Positions 10,501-20,655 of a stretch of 64,000 nt of DNA are shown here, in pieces. Position numbers and translations under genes: made by a program. This DNA comes from Saprospiraceae bacterium (GTDB lineage Bacteria; Bacteroidota; Bacteroidia; Chitinophagales; Saprospiraceae): assembly GCA_020631405.1 (NCBI GenBank), contig JAHDHH010000010.1, positions 1 through 64,000 of the forward strand, read 5' to 3'. Position 1 is the first letter of the stretch, and every line of letters starts with the position of its first letter. Under the pieces are notes generated by a model. The model had not been told where the DNA came from. It made no database searches and worked only from the letters and a program-made list of their open reading frames with translations.

Positions 10501-11783
10501 ATATTTTCTAGAATGTCCCAGATTACTGGGTCTTTTTTATCTACTAATTTCTTTGCAGACTTTACAGTCTTTACAATTCCTCTCTCTATTAATTTTCTAA
10601 TGATGAACGGCTTGAATAACTCAGATGCCATTCCCTTAGGCAGACCACACTCATGTAATTTAAGACTTGGCCCAACTACGATTACAGATCTACCAGAATA
10701 ATCAACCCTTTTTCCTAATAGGTTCTGTCTGAATCTACCTTGCTTTCCTTTAAGCACATCACTCAATGACTTCAAGGCTCTTCCACCTTCTGCTTTTACA
10801 GCATTAGATTTTCTAGAGTTATCGAATAGACTATCTACAGCCTCTTGAAGCATTCTCTTCTCATTTCTAAGAATTACCTCTGGGGCTTTAATTTCGATTA
10901 GTCTCTTAAGTCTATTATTTCTGATGATTACTCTTCTGTAAAGATCATTCAAATCAGAACTTGCAAACCTTCCACCATCTAACGGTACTAGTGGTCTCAA
11001 TTCTGGTGGAATTACTGGAAGGTAATCAATGATAGTCCACTCAGGTCTGTTCTCTATCCTAGTCTGTCCATCTCTGAATGCTTCTACAACTCTCAATCTC
11101 TTCAATGCTTCAGATTTTCTCTGTCTAGAAGTCTCTGTCGCAGCTTGATGTCTAAGGTCGTATGACAATTGATCAAGATCAAGTCTTGCTAGTAACTCTC
11201 TAATTCCGTCTGCACCCATCTTAGCGATGAACTTATTTGGATCTGAGTCATCTAATAACTGGTTATCAGCAGGCAGACTATCAAGTACTTCGAAGTACTC
11301 CTCCTCGGTCAATAGATCTTTGATTGCTATTTCGCCTTCTTTTACTCCTGGCTGTATGACTGCATATCTTTCATAATATACAATAGTCTCCAACTTTTTA
11401 GATGGGATACCAAGTAGGTAACCAATCTTGTTAGGTAGTGATTTGAAAAACCAAATATGTACAACAGGCACAACTAATTTGATGTGTCCCATTCTCTCTC
11501 TTCTGACTTTTTTCTCAGTCACCTCTACCCCACATCTATCACATACAATTCCCTTGTATCTGATTCTTTTATACTTCCCACAGTAACACTCGTAATCCTT
11601 GACAGGTCCGAATATTCTTTCGCAGAATAAACCATCTCTCTCTGGCTTATAGGTTCTGTAGTTAATTGTTTCAGGCTTCAATACCTCACCATATGATCTA
11701 TCCAGAATCTGATCTGGAGAGCTCAATCCAATAGTGATAGCGTCAAAACTTTTCTGAGTATTAAAATTCTTTTTGAATGACAT
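7518..11783 (-). CDS. rpoC: DNA-directed RNA polymerase subunit beta'
   Basis: Largest core RNA polymerase subunit, 1421 residues, normal for Bacteroidota. The N-terminal zinc ribbon has Cys 66, 68, 81 and 84. The catalytic magnesium-binding motif NADFDGD is near residue 470. Downstream are the bridge-helix/trigger-loop region with [16 protein letters not shown], the [16 protein letters not shown] motif and the second Cys cluster ([13 protein letters not shown]). It is the last gene of the tRNA-tuf-secE-nusG-rpl-rpoB operon, 25 bases after rpoB, and is followed by an intrinsic terminator. Nothing is truncated or unusual. Confidence 0.99.
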   Translation of the reverse strand: MSFKKNFNTQKSFDAITIGLSSPDQILDRSYGEVLKPETINYRTYKPERDGLFCERIFGPVKDYECYCGKYKRIRYKGIVCDRCGVEVTEKKVRRERMGHIKLVVPVVHIWFFKSLPNKIGYLLGIPSKKLETIVYYERYAVIQPGVKEGEIAIKDLLTEEEYFEVLDSLPADNQLLDDSDPNKFIAKMGADGIRELLARLDLDQLSYDLRHQAATETSRQRKSEALKRLRVVEAFRDGQTRIENRPEWTIIDYLPVIPPELRPLVPLDGGRFASSDLNDLYRRVIIRNNRLKRLIEIKAPEVILRNEKRMLQEAVDSLFDNSRKSNAVKAEGGRALKSLSDVLKGKQGRFRQNLLGKRVDYSGRSVIVVGPSLKLHECGLPKGMASELFKPFIIRKLIERGIVKTVKSAKKLVDKKDPVIWDILENILKGHPIMLNRAPTLHRLSIQSFQPKLVEGKAIQLHPLVCGAFNADFDGDQMAVHVPLSHAAILEAQVLMLASHNMLNPQNGTPITLPSQDMVLGLYYLTKERSTSKQTKRGRIFYSAEEAEIAYNEGKVDLHSPVKAKVEVENEEGELEFVLTDTTVGRILFNSAKPEGVPFINSVLTKRNLKKVINDLIQRTNFTQAAEFLDKIKEMGFYWSFKGGLSFNLGDLINPSVKESTLLTAQEEVDEVWENYNMGLITNNERYNQVIDKWTYADNKITENLMTELAAHKDGFNSVYMMLDSGARGSKQQIKQLCGLRGLMAKPRKSGDTGGAVIENPILSNFLEGLSIQDYFISTHGARKGLADTALKTADAGYLTRRLVDVSQDVVIRENDCDTLRGIETKALVENDKIIEALGDRIAGRYSLHDVLHPETDEVIVGNGEYITTKIAKQVDEIGIESVVIRSVLTCDAKSGVCTKCYGKNLATNRISEKGDAVGIIAAQSIGEPGTQLTLRTFHVGGIASVSKTESEIISKYDGTLDFDNIKTIESDNNGVKEIIVLSRSGEIRTLEDGTNKILTTSFIPYGSILKVKEGQKIKKGDAICQWDAFNSAIISEFGGILEFDGVEEGVTFRTERDDQTGFTEKIIIESRNKKLLPQINVLSPSGELLKSYSMPVGAYLAVSNGDEVTPGMRIAKIPRKLGKIQDITGGLPRVTELFEARNPSNPAVVAEIDGIVTFGKLKRGNREVFVEDEKTNQKRKYMIGKGLLMLVQDGDFVRSGTKLSDGATSPFDILNISGPFAVQQYLVNGVQEVYRSQGIGINDKHIEVIVRQMMRRVEIEDAGDTTFLEGEAVEKLDFLEQNDFIYDKKIVIEAGESTKLKMGQLVTLRQLREENSFLKRNDMKVVEARDAVPATSKPMLQGITRSSLGVFSWISAASFQETTKVLSTAAIGAKQDILLGLKENVISGKNIPAGTGLREYRDVFVTRNEKEYVEEEVGE

Positions 11784-11808
11784 ATGTGTAATTCTAAATT
11801 TTTAAAAT

Positions 11809-14800
11809 TTAATCAAACTTGACATCTAGTGCCAATCCTCTTAATTCGTGAATCAATACGTTGAATGACTCAGGAATTCCTGGTTCTGGTAGTCTATCAC
11901 CTTTAACAATAGCTTCATAAGCTTTTGCTCTACCGTGTATATCATCTGACTTAATAGTCAATAACTCTCTCAATATATTAGATGCACCGAATGCTTCAAG
12001 TGCCCATACTTCCATCTCTCCAAATCTCTGTCCACCAAACTGAGCCTTACCACCTAATGGTTGCTGAGTAATCAATGAGTATGGTCCAATAGATCTAGCA
12101 TGCATCTTATCATCAACCATGTGAGATAACTTCAACATATAGATGATACCAACGGTAGCCTCTTGGTGAAACTTGTCACCAGACTCACCATCGTACAAAT
12201 ATGTTTGGCCTAGTGAAGGCAACTTTGCTTTCTGGATATAAGTCTCGATTTCGTCAAGACTAGCACCATCGAAGATTGGTGTAGAAAATTTCACACCTAA
12301 CTTCTGTCCAGCCCAACCTAATACAGTTTCGAAAATCTGTCCCAAGTTCATCCTTGACGGTACCCCTAGTGGGTTCAACACGATATCTACTGGAGTTCCA
12401 TCTTCAAGGAATGGCATATCTTCTAACTTTACGATAGAAGAAACGATACCCTTGTTTCCGTGTCTTCCCGCTAACTTATCTCCAACTTTAAGCTTACGCT
12501 TCTTAGCCATGTATACTTTAGCAAGCTTGAGTACACCTGAAGGCAACTCATCTCCAATACTAATATTAAACTTCTCTCTCTTATATCTACCGATTTCTTC
12601 ATTTACCTTGATGGTATAATTATGAAGTAACCTAGCAATCAACTTATTCTTGTCATCATCTTTAGTCCAACCAGTGTAGTCTACTTGGCTATACTCGATA
12701 TCCTTCAATGCCTTGACAGTGAATTTTGATCCTTTTGCTACTATTTCTTCTTTGTAGATTGACTTGACTCCTTGAGATACAATACCTCCAACAAGCTTCA
12801 TCAACTTATCTACAAGGATAGTTTTCAATTCGTTAAGTGTCACAGCATGGCTGTCATCTAACTTGGCGAGTAAGTCTTTCTCCTGAACCTTCTGGAATTT
12901 ATCCTTTTTAGCTCTAGCAAATAGTTGCTTATTGATAATAACTCCCTTAGTAGACGGTGGTGCTTTTAATGAAGCATCCTTTACATCACCAGCCTTATCA
13001 CCAAAGATTGCTCTAAGTAACTTTTCTTCTGGTGTTGGATCAGATTCCCCTTTTGGAGTAATCTTTCCTATGATAATATCTCCTTCCTTAATCCATGCTC
13101 CAACTCTAATGACACCATTTTCATCAAGATCCTTAGTCGCTTCTTCACTGACATTTGGAATATCATTAGTAAGCTCTTCTTCTCCTAACTTAGTATCTCT
13201 TACCTCTAATTCAAAACTTTCAATATGTAATGAAGTAAAGACATCTTCTCTAACTACTCTCTCTGAAAGTACAATTGCATCCTCAAAGTTATAACCCTTC
13301 CAAGGCATAAATGATACTAGAAGGTTTTGTCCTAGTGCAAGCTCTCCTTTTTGAGTCGCATAACCTTCACAAAGCAATGAACCCTTCCTCACTCTATCTC
13401 CCTTTCTTACAATTGGCTTAAGGTTGATACAAGTTCCTTGATTGGTTCTTCTGAACTTAGTCAACTTATACTTGACTACATTATCCTCAAATGATACCAA
13501 CTGATCTTGCTCAGATCTATCATATCTAATGATGACTTCATTAGCATCAACATATTCTACTATACCCTCTCCTTCTGCATTGATAAGCATTCTTGAATCT
13601 TGAGCCACCTTGCCTTCAATACCTGTACCAACGATCGGTGAGTTAGGTATTAGACAAGGTACAGCTTGACGTTGCATGTTGGATCCCATCAGGGCTCTGT
13701 TGGCATCATCATTTTCCAAGAATGGAATCAAGGATGCACTAACCCCTACAATTTGGTTAGGGGCTACATCCATATACTCAACCTCAGAAGGCTCTAGTAC
13801 TGGGAAGTCACCGTGATCTCTTGACTTAATTCTATCGTTTGTAAATGCACCCTTCTCATTGATTGGTGAGTTAGCCTGTGCTATTTTCTTGTAATCTTCT
13901 CCCTCTGCACTCAAGTAAACTGGCTCTTCCTTCACGTCAACCTTACCTTCTCTTACCATTCTATATGGTGTCTCTAAGAACCCCATCTTATTCACCTTTG
14001 CGTGAACACAGAGTGTAGAGATAAGACCAATATTCGGTCCCTCTGGTGTCTCAATCGTACAAAGTCTACCATAGTGAGAATAGTGAACATCTCTAACCTC
14101 AAATCCTGCTCTCTCTCTCGAAAGACCACCTGGTCCTAAGGCCGATATTCTTCTCTTATGTGTAATTTCAGAAAGTGGGTTTGTCTGATCTAAGAACTGT
14201 GATAATTGCGATGTTCCAAAGAATGAATTAATCACAGAAGACAAAGTCCTCGCATTAATCAAATCAACTGGGGTAAACACCTCGTTGTCTCTGACGTTCA
14301 TTCTCTCCCTAATCGTTCTTGCCATTCTTGCAAGTCCCACACCAAACTGACCATATAATTGCTCCCCTACGGTCTTCACTCTTCTATTACTCAGGTGATC
14401 AATATCATCCAATTCTGCATTCTGGTTGATTAGAGCAACCAAATACTTCACAATCTCGATGATATCCTCCTTGGTCAATACCAAGACATCATTGCTGATT
14501 TCAGTACCTAACTTTCTATTTATCTTATATCTACCAACCTCACCAAGGTTATATCTCTTATCTGAGAAGAATAATTTGTCAATAATACCTCTTGCAGTCT
14601 CCTCATCAGGTGGATCAGTACCTCTAAGTTGTCTATAGATATGAGCTACGGCTTCTAATTCTGAGTTCGAAGCATCTTTTTGTAACGTATTGTAGATGAT
14701 GGTATAATCATCTTGGTTTTCCTCTTCCTTCTGAAGGATGATAGTGTCTACATTAGCATCCTCAATGAGTTCAATATTAGACTCGTCCAATATTGCATTT

Positions 14801-15618
14801 CTTTCGAGTAATACCTCATTTCTTTCAATTGTTACCACCTCACCAGTATCTTCATCTACGAAGTCTTCTGACCACTTTCTAAGTACTCTTGCGGCAAGCT
14901 TCCTTCCCACTGCATTCTTCAGGCCTTTCTTATCTGCTTTGATTTCCTCAGATAAGTCAAATATTTCAAGAATATCTTTGTCTGAATCAAAACCAATGGC
15001 TCTTAGCAAAGTAGTTACTGGGAACTTCTTCTTTCTGTCAATGTATGCATACATGACCATATTAATGTCAGATGCAAATTCCATCCAAGCACCTTTGAAT
15101 GGGATTATTCTCGCAGAATAGATTTTTGTACCATTCGGGTGGAAAGTCTGGCTAAAGAATACACCTGGTGATCTATGCAGCTGAGATACGATAACTCTTT
15201 CAGCACCATTTACTACGAATGTACCTTTTGGAGTCATGTATGGTATATTACCTAGAAACACATCTTGTACAATCGTCTGAAAATCAACATGCTCTTCATC
15301 ATTACAAGATAACCTCAACTTAGCTTTTAAAGGAACTGCATAAGTCAGTCCTCTCTGCATACACTCTTCGATAGAGTATCTTGGAGGGTCAATAAAGTAA
15401 TCTAAAAATTCTAGTACAAATATATTTCTCGCATCAGTTATCGGAAAGTTCTCTTGAAATACCCTAAACAGACCCTCATTACCTCTATTCTCAGGAGTAG
15501 TCTCTAATTGAAAAAACTCATGGAAAGATTTTAATTGAATCTCTAATAAGTCAGGAGTATTTTCGGGAAGAGTAATCTTTCCAAAATTTATTCTCTCTAA
15601 AGAAGGATTTTTTGTCAT
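11809..15618 (-). CDS. rpoB: DNA-directed RNA polymerase subunit beta
   Basis: Core RNA polymerase subunit of 1269 residues. I start it at the ATG at 15618 ([14 protein letters not shown]), the conserved N-terminus in this phylum; the open frame continues 22 codons upstream through an intergenic hairpin and is not credible there. The rifampicin pocket reads [20 protein letters not shown] then RISALGPGG, retaining Gln, Asp, His, Arg and Ser at the positions where resistance mutations arise, so a sensitive-type allele is predicted. The C-terminal [20 protein letters not shown] motif is intact. It follows rplL after a gap of 144 bases that holds a stem-loop. Confidence 0.99.
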   Translation of the reverse strand: MTKNPSLERINFGKITLPENTPDLLEIQLKSFHEFFQLETTPENRGNEGLFRVFQENFPITDARNIFVLEFLDYFIDPPRYSIEECMQRGLTYAVPLKAKLRLSCNDEEHVDFQTIVQDVFLGNIPYMTPKGTFVVNGAERVIVSQLHRSPGVFFSQTFHPNGTKIYSARIIPFKGAWMEFASDINMVMYAYIDRKKKFPVTTLLRAIGFDSDKDILEIFDLSEEIKADKKGLKNAVGRKLAARVLRKWSEDFVDEDTGEVVTIERNEVLLERNAILDESNIELIEDANVDTIILQKEEENQDDYTIIYNTLQKDASNSELEAVAHIYRQLRGTDPPDEETARGIIDKLFFSDKRYNLGEVGRYKINRKLGTEISNDVLVLTKEDIIEIVKYLVALINQNAELDDIDHLSNRRVKTVGEQLYGQFGVGLARMARTIRERMNVRDNEVFTPVDLINARTLSSVINSFFGTSQLSQFLDQTNPLSEITHKRRISALGPGGLSRERAGFEVRDVHYSHYGRLCTIETPEGPNIGLISTLCVHAKVNKMGFLETPYRMVREGKVDVKEEPVYLSAEGEDYKKIAQANSPINEKGAFTNDRIKSRDHGDFPVLEPSEVEYMDVAPNQIVGVSASLIPFLENDDANRALMGSNMQRQAVPCLIPNSPIVGTGIEGKVAQDSRMLINAEGEGIVEYVDANEVIIRYDRSEQDQLVSFEDNVVKYKLTKFRRTNQGTCINLKPIVRKGDRVRKGSLLCEGYATQKGELALGQNLLVSFMPWKGYNFEDAIVLSERVVREDVFTSLHIESFELEVRDTKLGEEELTNDIPNVSEEATKDLDENGVIRVGAWIKEGDIIIGKITPKGESDPTPEEKLLRAIFGDKAGDVKDASLKAPPSTKGVIINKQLFARAKKDKFQKVQEKDLLAKLDDSHAVTLNELKTILVDKLMKLVGGIVSQGVKSIYKEEIVAKGSKFTVKALKDIEYSQVDYTGWTKDDDKNKLIARLLHNYTIKVNEEIGRYKREKFNISIGDELPSGVLKLAKVYMAKKRKLKVGDKLAGRHGNKGIVSSIVKLEDMPFLEDGTPVDIVLNPLGVPSRMNLGQIFETVLGWAGQKLGVKFSTPIFDGASLDEIETYIQKAKLPSLGQTYLYDGESGDKFHQEATVGIIYMLKLSHMVDDKMHARSIGPYSLITQQPLGGKAQFGGQRFGEMEVWALEAFGASNILRELLTIKSDDIHGRAKAYEAIVKGDRLPEPGIPESFNVLIHELRGLALDVKFD

Positions 15619-15673
15619 AATAATTAAACCTATAAGGTTGAAAAATGGAAAATTGAAGACTACAAACAAACAT

Positions 15674-15704
15674 AGGCCTAGCACTCGCTATGAGTACTAA
15701 GCCT
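15674..15704 (-). promoter_or_regulatory. Stem-loop in the rplL-rpoB intergenic region (attenuator or processing site)
   Basis: On the minus strand the arms at 15692-15704 and 15674-15686 form a 13-bp helix with a 5-base loop. Two pairs are G-U in the minus-strand RNA but would be A-C mismatches in the plus-strand RNA, so the helix is specific to the operon transcript. The sequence after it (ATGTTTGTTTG) is only moderately T-rich. E. coli also has a partial terminator and RNase III site between rplL and rpoB; an equivalent role here is inferred. Confidence 0.6.
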
Positions 15705-15762
15705 TGTTTATTTTGTGTATTTAGCTGTCTTCTTCTGTCATTAGCTAGTTAGAATCAAAATA

Positions 15763-16143
15763 TTATTTCAATTCTACCTCAGCTCCTGCTTCAGTTAATG
15801 CAGCCTGAATACTTTCAGCGTCAGCTTTAGCAACGCCTTCCTTGATTGCGCAAGGTGCTCCGTCTACTAAGTCTTTAGCTTCTTTCAATCCTACACCAAG
15901 AAGATTTTTCACTTCTTTTACAACTGCTAATTTAGCTGCTCCAGCAGAATTCAACATTACTGTAAATTCTGTCTGCTCTTCAGCTGCGGCTCCACCGCCA
16001 GCTCCACCACCACCTGCTGCTACAGCTACTGCTGCTGCTGCTGGCTCGATGCCATACTCATCCTTAAGGATGTCAGCTAATTCACTTACTTCCTTAACTG
16101 TAAGGTTGACTAGTGAATCTGCTAATGTTTTCAAATCTGCCAT
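15763..16143 (-). CDS. rplL: 50S ribosomal protein L7/L12
   Basis: Acidic stalk protein of 126 residues that recruits translation GTPases to the ribosome. It has the N-terminal dimerisation part ([19 protein letters not shown]), an Ala/Gly-rich hinge near residues 36-55, and the conserved C-terminal domain with [20 protein letters not shown]. It lies 60 bases after rplJ in the usual L10-L12 pair and is followed by the stem-loop before rpoB, an arrangement that lets L12 be made in excess over RNA polymerase. Confidence 0.98.
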   Translation of the reverse strand: MADLKTLADSLVNLTVKEVSELADILKDEYGIEPAAAAVAVAAGGGGAGGGAAAEEQTEFTVMLNSAGAAKLAVVKEVKNLLGVGLKEAKDLVDGAPCAIKEGVAKADAESIQAALTEAGAEVELK

Positions 16144-16203
16144 TTTAAAAATTTTTTAAATGCTTAATAAATATATTAATGCGTTTAAGCTTGGAAGCCT
16201 TAA

Positions 16204-16731
16204 CTAGTTTGCTCTTTCTTCAAGAGCTTTAATCAAGCCAGCAATAGTGCTGCCACCTGATTTCAATGCACTGATCACATTCTTCGCAGGAGACTGTAAT
16301 AACAATATAACTTCTCCAATTAAATCTTCCTTAGATTTAAGATCTGCTAATACTGCTACATTTTCATCACCTATAAATACATCTGAATCGATGTAAGCTG
16401 CCTTCAAAATAGGCTTGTCATGTGTCTTTCTAAACTCTTTGATGAGTTTAGCTGGTGCATTGGCCACTTCACTGAACATCAATGAAGTTGGTCCTTTCAA
16501 TATATCGAATAAAGGAGTGTATCCTTTTTCTTCTGCTGTTTCTTCTAAAGCTTTGATGATTAGTGTATTCTTAACAACATGCATTTGTATGTCATTTTCA
16601 AAACACTTTTGTCTCAAATCATTTACTTGAGCAACATTCAAGCTTGAAGAGTCAGTAACATAAAAGAATGAAGCTTCATTGAACTTCTCTTTTAGTACTT
16701 CTATTGCTTTTGCTTTATCTTCCCTTGTCAT
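16204..16731 (-). CDS. rplJ: 50S ribosomal protein L10
   Basis: Ribosomal stalk base protein of 175 residues that binds 23S rRNA and anchors L7/L12 dimers through its C-terminal helix. It begins MTREDKAKAIEVLKEKF and contains the conserved VVKNTLIIKAL and LKGPTSLMFSE segments and the C-terminal ALKSGGSTIAGLIKALEER stretch. It starts 24 bases after rplA. I did not recognise an L10-type autoregulatory leader in the short gap before it. Confidence 0.97.
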   Translation of the reverse strand: MTREDKAKAIEVLKEKFNEASFFYVTDSSSLNVAQVNDLRQKCFENDIQMHVVKNTLIIKALEETAEEKGYTPLFDILKGPTSLMFSEVANAPAKLIKEFRKTHDKPILKAAYIDSDVFIGDENVAVLADLKSKEDLIGEVILLLQSPAKNVISALKSGGSTIAGLIKALEERAN

Positions 16732-16755
16732 TTGAAATATATTTTGCTGGTAAGA

Positions 16756-17448
16756 TTATTTAATTTCTTTTGGATCAATCTTAATCCCTGGACTCATAGT
16801 ACTAGCAACAGCTAAAGACTTCATATACTCTCCCTTTGCTGAAGATGGTTTCATCTTAACAATTGTAGATATTAGTTCTTTAGCGTTCTCTTGTAATTTC
16901 TCAGCAGAGAAACTTACTCTACCAACAGATGAGTGAATGATACCATACTTATCAACCCTAAAAGCGATTTTACCACCTTTAACATCACTGACAGCCCCTG
17001 CCACATCCTGAGTCACAGTTCCAGTCTTAGGATTTGGCATTAGACCTCTTGGTCCTAATATTCTACCAATCTTACCAACTTGAGCCATTACATTTGGAGT
17101 AGCAATGATTACATCTACATCTGTCCAACCTGCTTGTACCTTCTTGACATATTCATCAAGACCAGCAAAATCAGCACCCGCGTCAAGTGCTTCTTTCTCC
17201 TTATCTGGAGTACAGAATACTAGTACTTTCTTTGTCTTACCAGTACCATTTGGTAATGTCACTGTACCTCTGATAGCTTGATCTGCCTTTCTTGGATCTA
17301 CACCCAATCTAATATGCAAATCAACTGATGCATCAAAACTAGCACAGTTCACTTCTTTGACAAGGCTCATTGCATCCTTGATAGAGTAGAGTCTATCTAC
17401 ATCTACTTTTTCAAGGGCAGCCTTACGTTTTTTAGAAACTTTTGCCAT
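16756..17448 (-). CDS. rplA: 50S ribosomal protein L1
   Basis: 23S rRNA-binding protein of 230 residues at the L1 stalk. The signature region around [20 protein letters not shown] and the C-terminal [19 protein letters not shown] are intact. It is 59 bases downstream of rplK. L1 commonly represses its own operon by binding a leader that mimics its rRNA site; such a site is not obvious here and I do not claim one. Confidence 0.98.
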   Translation of the reverse strand: MAKVSKKRKAALEKVDVDRLYSIKDAMSLVKEVNCASFDASVDLHIRLGVDPRKADQAIRGTVTLPNGTGKTKKVLVFCTPDKEKEALDAGADFAGLDEYVKKVQAGWTDVDVIIATPNVMAQVGKIGRILGPRGLMPNPKTGTVTQDVAGAVSDVKGGKIAFRVDKYGIIHSSVGRVSFSAEKLQENAKELISTIVKMKPSSAKGEYMKSLAVASTMSPGIKIDPKEIK

Positions 17449-17507
17449 TATAAAAAATTTAAAAGGTTAAGCGCTGTTACCAGCTCCCTTTTGTTAATAA
17501 TCAAAAT

Positions 17508-17951
17508 TTAGTTTTCCCAAGGTGGAGTACCACTTACAGTGACACCCATGCTTCTTGCAGTACCCGCTACCATTCTCATAGCTGATTCTACTTTATAAGC
17601 ATTTAGGTCTTCCATCTTATTTTCAGCTATTTCCTTAATTGCATCCCATGTAATAGAACCTACCTTATCTCTGTTTGGCTCTGACGAACCACTCTTAAGG
17701 TTGATTTTTTCCATGATTTGTGATGCAGCAGGTACAGTCTTTATAACAAATTCAAAAGACTTATCCTTGAATACAGTAATAACAACTGGTAATAACTTAC
17801 CCCTACTATCTTCAGTCTTAGCATTGAACCTCTTACAAAATTCCATGATGTTAACACCTTTAGCACCTAATGCAGGTCCAACCGGTGGTGCAGGGTTTGC
17901 TGATCCTCCCTTTACTTGCAATTTTATAAAGCCATCTACTTCTTTAGCCAT
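17508..17951 (-). CDS. rplK: 50S ribosomal protein L11
   Basis: Ribosomal protein of 147 residues at the GTPase-associated centre. The N-terminal domain with [20 protein letters not shown] and the Pro-rich hinge are typical, and the C-terminal rRNA-binding domain ends in [10 protein letters not shown]. It lies 29 bases after nusG in the standard nusG-rplK-rplA order. Confidence 0.98.
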   Translation of the reverse strand: MAKEVDGFIKLQVKGGSANPAPPVGPALGAKGVNIMEFCKRFNAKTEDSRGKLLPVVITVFKDKSFEFVIKTVPAASQIMEKINLKSGSSEPNRDKVGSITWDAIKEIAENKMEDLNAYKVESAMRMVAGTARSMGVTVSGTPPWEN

Positions 17952-17980
17952 GATATAAAACAGTTTATCAATTTAAAATC

Positions 17981-18526
17981 TTATGTTTTTTCTACTTGCA
18001 TGAAGTTCAATTCGACTTCAGTACCTCTTCCAAATATCTTAACAATTACCTTCAACTTCTTCTTGTCTTCATTCACCTCTTTGACATCTCCTACGAAGTC
18101 ATTGAATGGCCCGTCTACTACTTTTACAGTTTCACCCACTATGTAAGGCTCAATCATTGACTCAGAAACCTCTTGGCTCTCATCGACCTTACCTAACATT
18201 CTATTAGCTTCTGACTGCCTCATCGGTATAGGCTGAGTCTTTCCTAAGAAATGGATTACATTAGGCATACCTGATATAGTCTGAATTATCTCCCCAGAGA
18301 ATTTGCCTGGAAAAGCTTCAATCAAAATATAACCTGGTAATATATTCCTCTCCATGATCACCTTCTTCCCTTTTCTAATCTTATACACCTTCTCTGAAGG
18401 TACTAATACTTGAGGAACGAAGTCACCCCACTTATTTCTTTGGATTTCAAGCTCAATCCTTTCTTTAATCTTCTTCTCTTTTCCACTTATTACCCTTAAA
18501 GAGTACCAACGAGTTTCTTCTGACAT
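17981..18526 (-). CDS. nusG: Transcription termination/antitermination factor NusG
   Basis: RNA-polymerase-binding elongation factor of 181 residues. The NGN domain contains the WYSLRVISGKEKKIKERIE start and the MERNILPGYILIEA and ISGMPNVIHFLG segments. The C-terminal KOW domain contains VKVVDGPFNDFVGDVKEV. It links transcription to Rho or ribosomes. It starts 19 bases after secE, as in most bacteria. Size and domain order indicate the housekeeping NusG and not a specialised paralogue such as UpxY. Confidence 0.96.
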   Translation of the reverse strand: MSEETRWYSLRVISGKEKKIKERIELEIQRNKWGDFVPQVLVPSEKVYKIRKGKKVIMERNILPGYILIEAFPGKFSGEIIQTISGMPNVIHFLGKTQPIPMRQSEANRMLGKVDESQEVSESMIEPYIVGETVKVVDGPFNDFVGDVKEVNEDKKKLKVIVKIFGRGTEVELNFMQVEKT

Positions 18527-18545
18527 AGCTAGTTACTTTTATTGG

Positions 18546-18740
18546 CTAAAAGCCTAAGTTGTAAATAGTGGTTGTCAAAAACTTTGAAACCAAATCCATT
18601 AGGAATATGAGAAGTGCTATAATAACAGAAGCTACTATAACAATTCTAGAATTACGTATAAGCTCAGACCAAGTTGGCCAATGCACTTTATGTAATAGTT
18701 CGTCGTAGCTTTCCTTTATATATAATACTATGTCATTCAT
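18546..18740 (-). CDS. secE: Preprotein translocase subunit SecE
   Basis: Small essential subunit of the SecYEG channel, 64 residues. It has the amphipathic helix with ESYDELLHKVHWPTWSELIR and one C-terminal transmembrane segment (about residues 30-52), the minimal one-helix form usual outside enterobacteria. It lies between tRNA-Trp and nusG. Confidence 0.94.
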   Translation of the reverse strand: MNDIVLYIKESYDELLHKVHWPTWSELIRNSRIVIVASVIIALLIFLMDLVSKFLTTTIYNLGF

Positions 18741-18758
18741 ATCTAGTGAATCTATTTG

Positions 18759-18831
18759 CAGGGGAGACAGGATTCGAACCCGCGGCCTATGGTTTTGGAG
18801 ACCACCGCTCTACCAACTGAGCTACTCCCCT
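18759..18831 (-). tRNA. tRNA-Trp (anticodon CCA)
   Basis: A full cloverleaf can be drawn: acceptor AGGGGAG/CTCCCCT, D-stem GCTC/GAGC, anticodon stem GTGGT/ACCAT around loop CTCCAAA, and T-loop TTCGAAT, with discriminator G. The anticodon bases are at 18796-18798. The 3' CCA is not encoded. Its position between tuf and secE is conserved in many bacteria. Confidence 0.97.
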
Positions 18832-18867
18832 AAATCTATTTATAAAAAATATCTTCTATATATGAGA

Positions 18868-18897
18868 AATTAAGCACCCACATTTGAGTGCTTAATT
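18868..18897 (-). terminator. Stem-loop downstream of tuf, possible weak terminator or processing signal
   Basis: A perfect 10-bp stem (18888-18897 with 18868-18877, 10-base loop) lies 50 bases after the tuf stop. The helix is AT-rich at its base and is followed on the minus strand by only a mixed T/A stretch. Because tRNA-Trp, secE and nusG follow on the same strand, partial termination or RNA processing is likelier than a full stop. Confidence 0.5.
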
Positions 18898-18947
18898 CTT
18901 CAATATTATCTATATGACTTATAAAACTTACTCTCGAAAAGTAAATT

Positions 18948-20144
18948 CTAGTCTAAAATTTCAGTTACTTGACCTGCACCTACTGTTCTTCCACCTTCTC
19001 TAATCGCAAATCTCAAACCTTTCTCCATTGCAATCTTATTCAATAACTTAACTTCCAATGCTACGTTATCACCTGGCATTACCATCTCTACACCACCTGG
19101 CAAAGTAACATCACCAGTTACATCAGTAGTTCTAAAGTAAAATTGCGGTCTATATCCATTAAAGAATGGTGTATGCCTTCCACCTTCGTCCTTACTTAAT
19201 ACATATACTTCACTCTTAAAGTGTGCATGTGGATTAACAGATCCTGGCTTAACGATAACCATTCCTCTTTTAATAGATTCTTTATCAATACCTCTCAAAA
19301 GGATACCAGCATTATCACCAGCTTCTCCTCTTTCAAGAATCTTTCTAAACATCTCTACCCCTGTTACAGTTGACGTAAGAGGCTTTTCACCATCTTTCAT
19401 CATACCAACTATCTCTACTGGCTCACCAGTATTGATTACTCCTCTCTCAATTCTACCAGTTGCTACCGTACCTCTACCCGTGATAGTGAATACATCTTCA
19501 ATTGGCATCAAGAATGGCTTATCTACATCTCTTTCTGGCTCAGGAATCTGTGCATCAACTGCAGCCATAAGCTCGTTGATTTTAGCAACAGCTCCAGCGT
19601 CACCTTCTAATGCTTTAAGCGCAGAACCTTGGACGATAGCTGATCCATCTCCATCAAACTCATACTGATCAAGAAGTTCTCTAACCTCCATCTCTACAAG
19701 CTCCAACATCTCTTCATCATCAACTAGATCCACTTTATTCATGAATACAACGATACTAGGCACTCCAACTTGTCTACATAGAAGGATATGCTCTCTTGTT
19801 TGAGGCATAGGTCCATCAGTAGCAGCAACCACTAATATTGCTCCATCCATTTGTGCAGCACCCGTTACCATGTTCTTAACATAATCGGCGTGACCTGGAC
19901 AATCTACGTGTGCATAGTGTCTGTTTGCTGTCTCATACTCAACGTGAGCAGTGTTGATAGTAATACCTCTTTCTTTTTCTTCAGGTGCAGCATCAATAGA
20001 AGAATAATCCTTCTTTTCTGCTAAACCTTGATCTGCTAGCACATTAGTAATGGCAGCAGTTAGTGTTGTTTTACCATGATCTACGTGACCAATAGTTCCA
20101 ATATTTACGTGTGGTTTGCTACGATTAAACGTTTCTTTAGCCAT
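18948..20144 (-). CDS. tuf: Elongation factor Tu
   Basis: GTPase of 398 residues that delivers aminoacyl-tRNA to the ribosome. The GTP-binding motifs [17 protein letters not shown] and NKVD are intact, as are the effector region [17 protein letters not shown] and the C-terminal [15 protein letters not shown]. It is flanked by four tRNA genes upstream and tRNA-Trp downstream on the same strand. This is the tufB-type arrangement also known in E. coli, where tRNA and tuf are co-transcribed. No second tuf copy is in the window. Confidence 0.99.
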   Translation of the reverse strand: MAKETFNRSKPHVNIGTIGHVDHGKTTLTAAITNVLADQGLAEKKDYSSIDAAPEEKERGITINTAHVEYETANRHYAHVDCPGHADYVKNMVTGAAQMDGAILVVAATDGPMPQTREHILLCRQVGVPSIVVFMNKVDLVDDEEMLELVEMEVRELLDQYEFDGDGSAIVQGSALKALEGDAGAVAKINELMAAVDAQIPEPERDVDKPFLMPIEDVFTITGRGTVATGRIERGVINTGEPVEIVGMMKDGEKPLTSTVTGVEMFRKILERGEAGDNAGILLRGIDKESIKRGMVIVKPGSVNPHAHFKSEVYVLSKDEGGRHTPFFNGYRPQFYFRTTDVTGDVTLPGGVEMVMPGDNVALEVKLLNKIAMEKGLRFAIREGGRTVGAGQVTEILD

Positions 20145-20198
20145 CAGATAAATTTTTAAATGTTAATATTCAGTTTTATAAGTTACATGTTCTATTCG

Positions 20199-20270
<72 letters not shown>

Positions 20271-20283
20271 AGTATTTCAAAAG

Positions 20284-20356
20284 AGCGGGCGATGAGACTC
20301 GAACCCACGACCCTCAGCTTGGAAGGCTGATGCTCTACCAACTGAGCTACACCCGC
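20284..20356 (-). tRNA. tRNA-Gly (anticodon TCC)
   Basis: Acceptor GCGGGTG/CGCCCGC (with G-U tolerance), D-stem GCTC/GAGC, anticodon stem TCAGC/GCTGA around loop CTTCCAA, T-loop TTCGAGT. The TCC anticodon reads GGA/GGG. It corresponds to glyT in the E. coli thrU-tyrU-glyT-thrT-tufB cluster. Confidence 0.96.
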
Positions 20357-20367
20357 GTATTTTTCTG

Positions 20368-20449
20368 TGGGGATGGTAGGATTCGAACCTACTCAGCCGA
20401 AACAACAGATTTACAGTCTGTCCCGCCTCTCCAACTGCGGCGCATCCCC
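20368..20449 (-). tRNA. tRNA-Tyr (anticodon GTA)
   Basis: Class II tRNA of 82 bases with acceptor GGGGATG/CATCCCC, anticodon stem ACAGA/TCTGT around loop CTGTAAA, a long variable arm, T-loop TTCGAAT and discriminator A. It occupies the tyrU position in the conserved cluster. Confidence 0.97.
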
Positions 20450-20462
20450 TTACCAATAAAAG

Positions 20463-20536
20463 AGCCGATGGACGGATTCGAACCGCCGACCCGCTGATTA
20501 CAAATCAGCTGCTCTGGCCAACTGAGCTACATCGGC
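20463..20536 (-). tRNA. tRNA-Thr (anticodon TGT)
   Basis: Acceptor GCCGATG/CATCGGC, D-stem GCTC/GAGC, anticodon stem GCTGA/TCAGC around loop TTTGTAA, T-loop TTCGAAT, discriminator T. First gene of the tRNA-tuf operon, 25 bases after the candidate -7 box. It matches thrU of the E. coli cluster. Confidence 0.97.
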
Positions 20537-20560
20537 TAATAGCTTTCTATTAAGCGATTG

Positions 20561-20568
20561 CAAAAGTA
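20561..20568 (-). promoter_or_regulatory. Candidate -7 promoter box for the tRNA-tuf-secE-nusG-rpl-rpo operon
   Basis: The minus strand reads TACTTTTG, an exact TAnnTTTG, in a very AT-rich 119-base gap between the Xer-type recombinase gene and the first tRNA. A start site about 6 bases downstream would give a 5' leader under 20 bases before tRNA-Thr. A -33 TTG lies slightly farther upstream than usual (24-base spacing). Confidence 0.6.
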
Positions 20569-20655
20569 TTATTAATTTTCAATATTAAAAAACAATTTTT
20601 GCAAAATATTGAATTAAATTTTACCCGCAATTATAACTAATTGAATTTGTACGAC

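Noticed and set aside
12932-13294. Plus-strand open frame of 120 codons inside rpoB
   Set aside because: Antisense shadow of rpoB with the same skewed composition and no start-site signals.
14738-15121. Plus-strand open frame of 127 codons inside rpoB
   Set aside because: It is antisense to a highly conserved rpoB region, is Ser/Leu-rich low-complexity in composition, and has no family resemblance.
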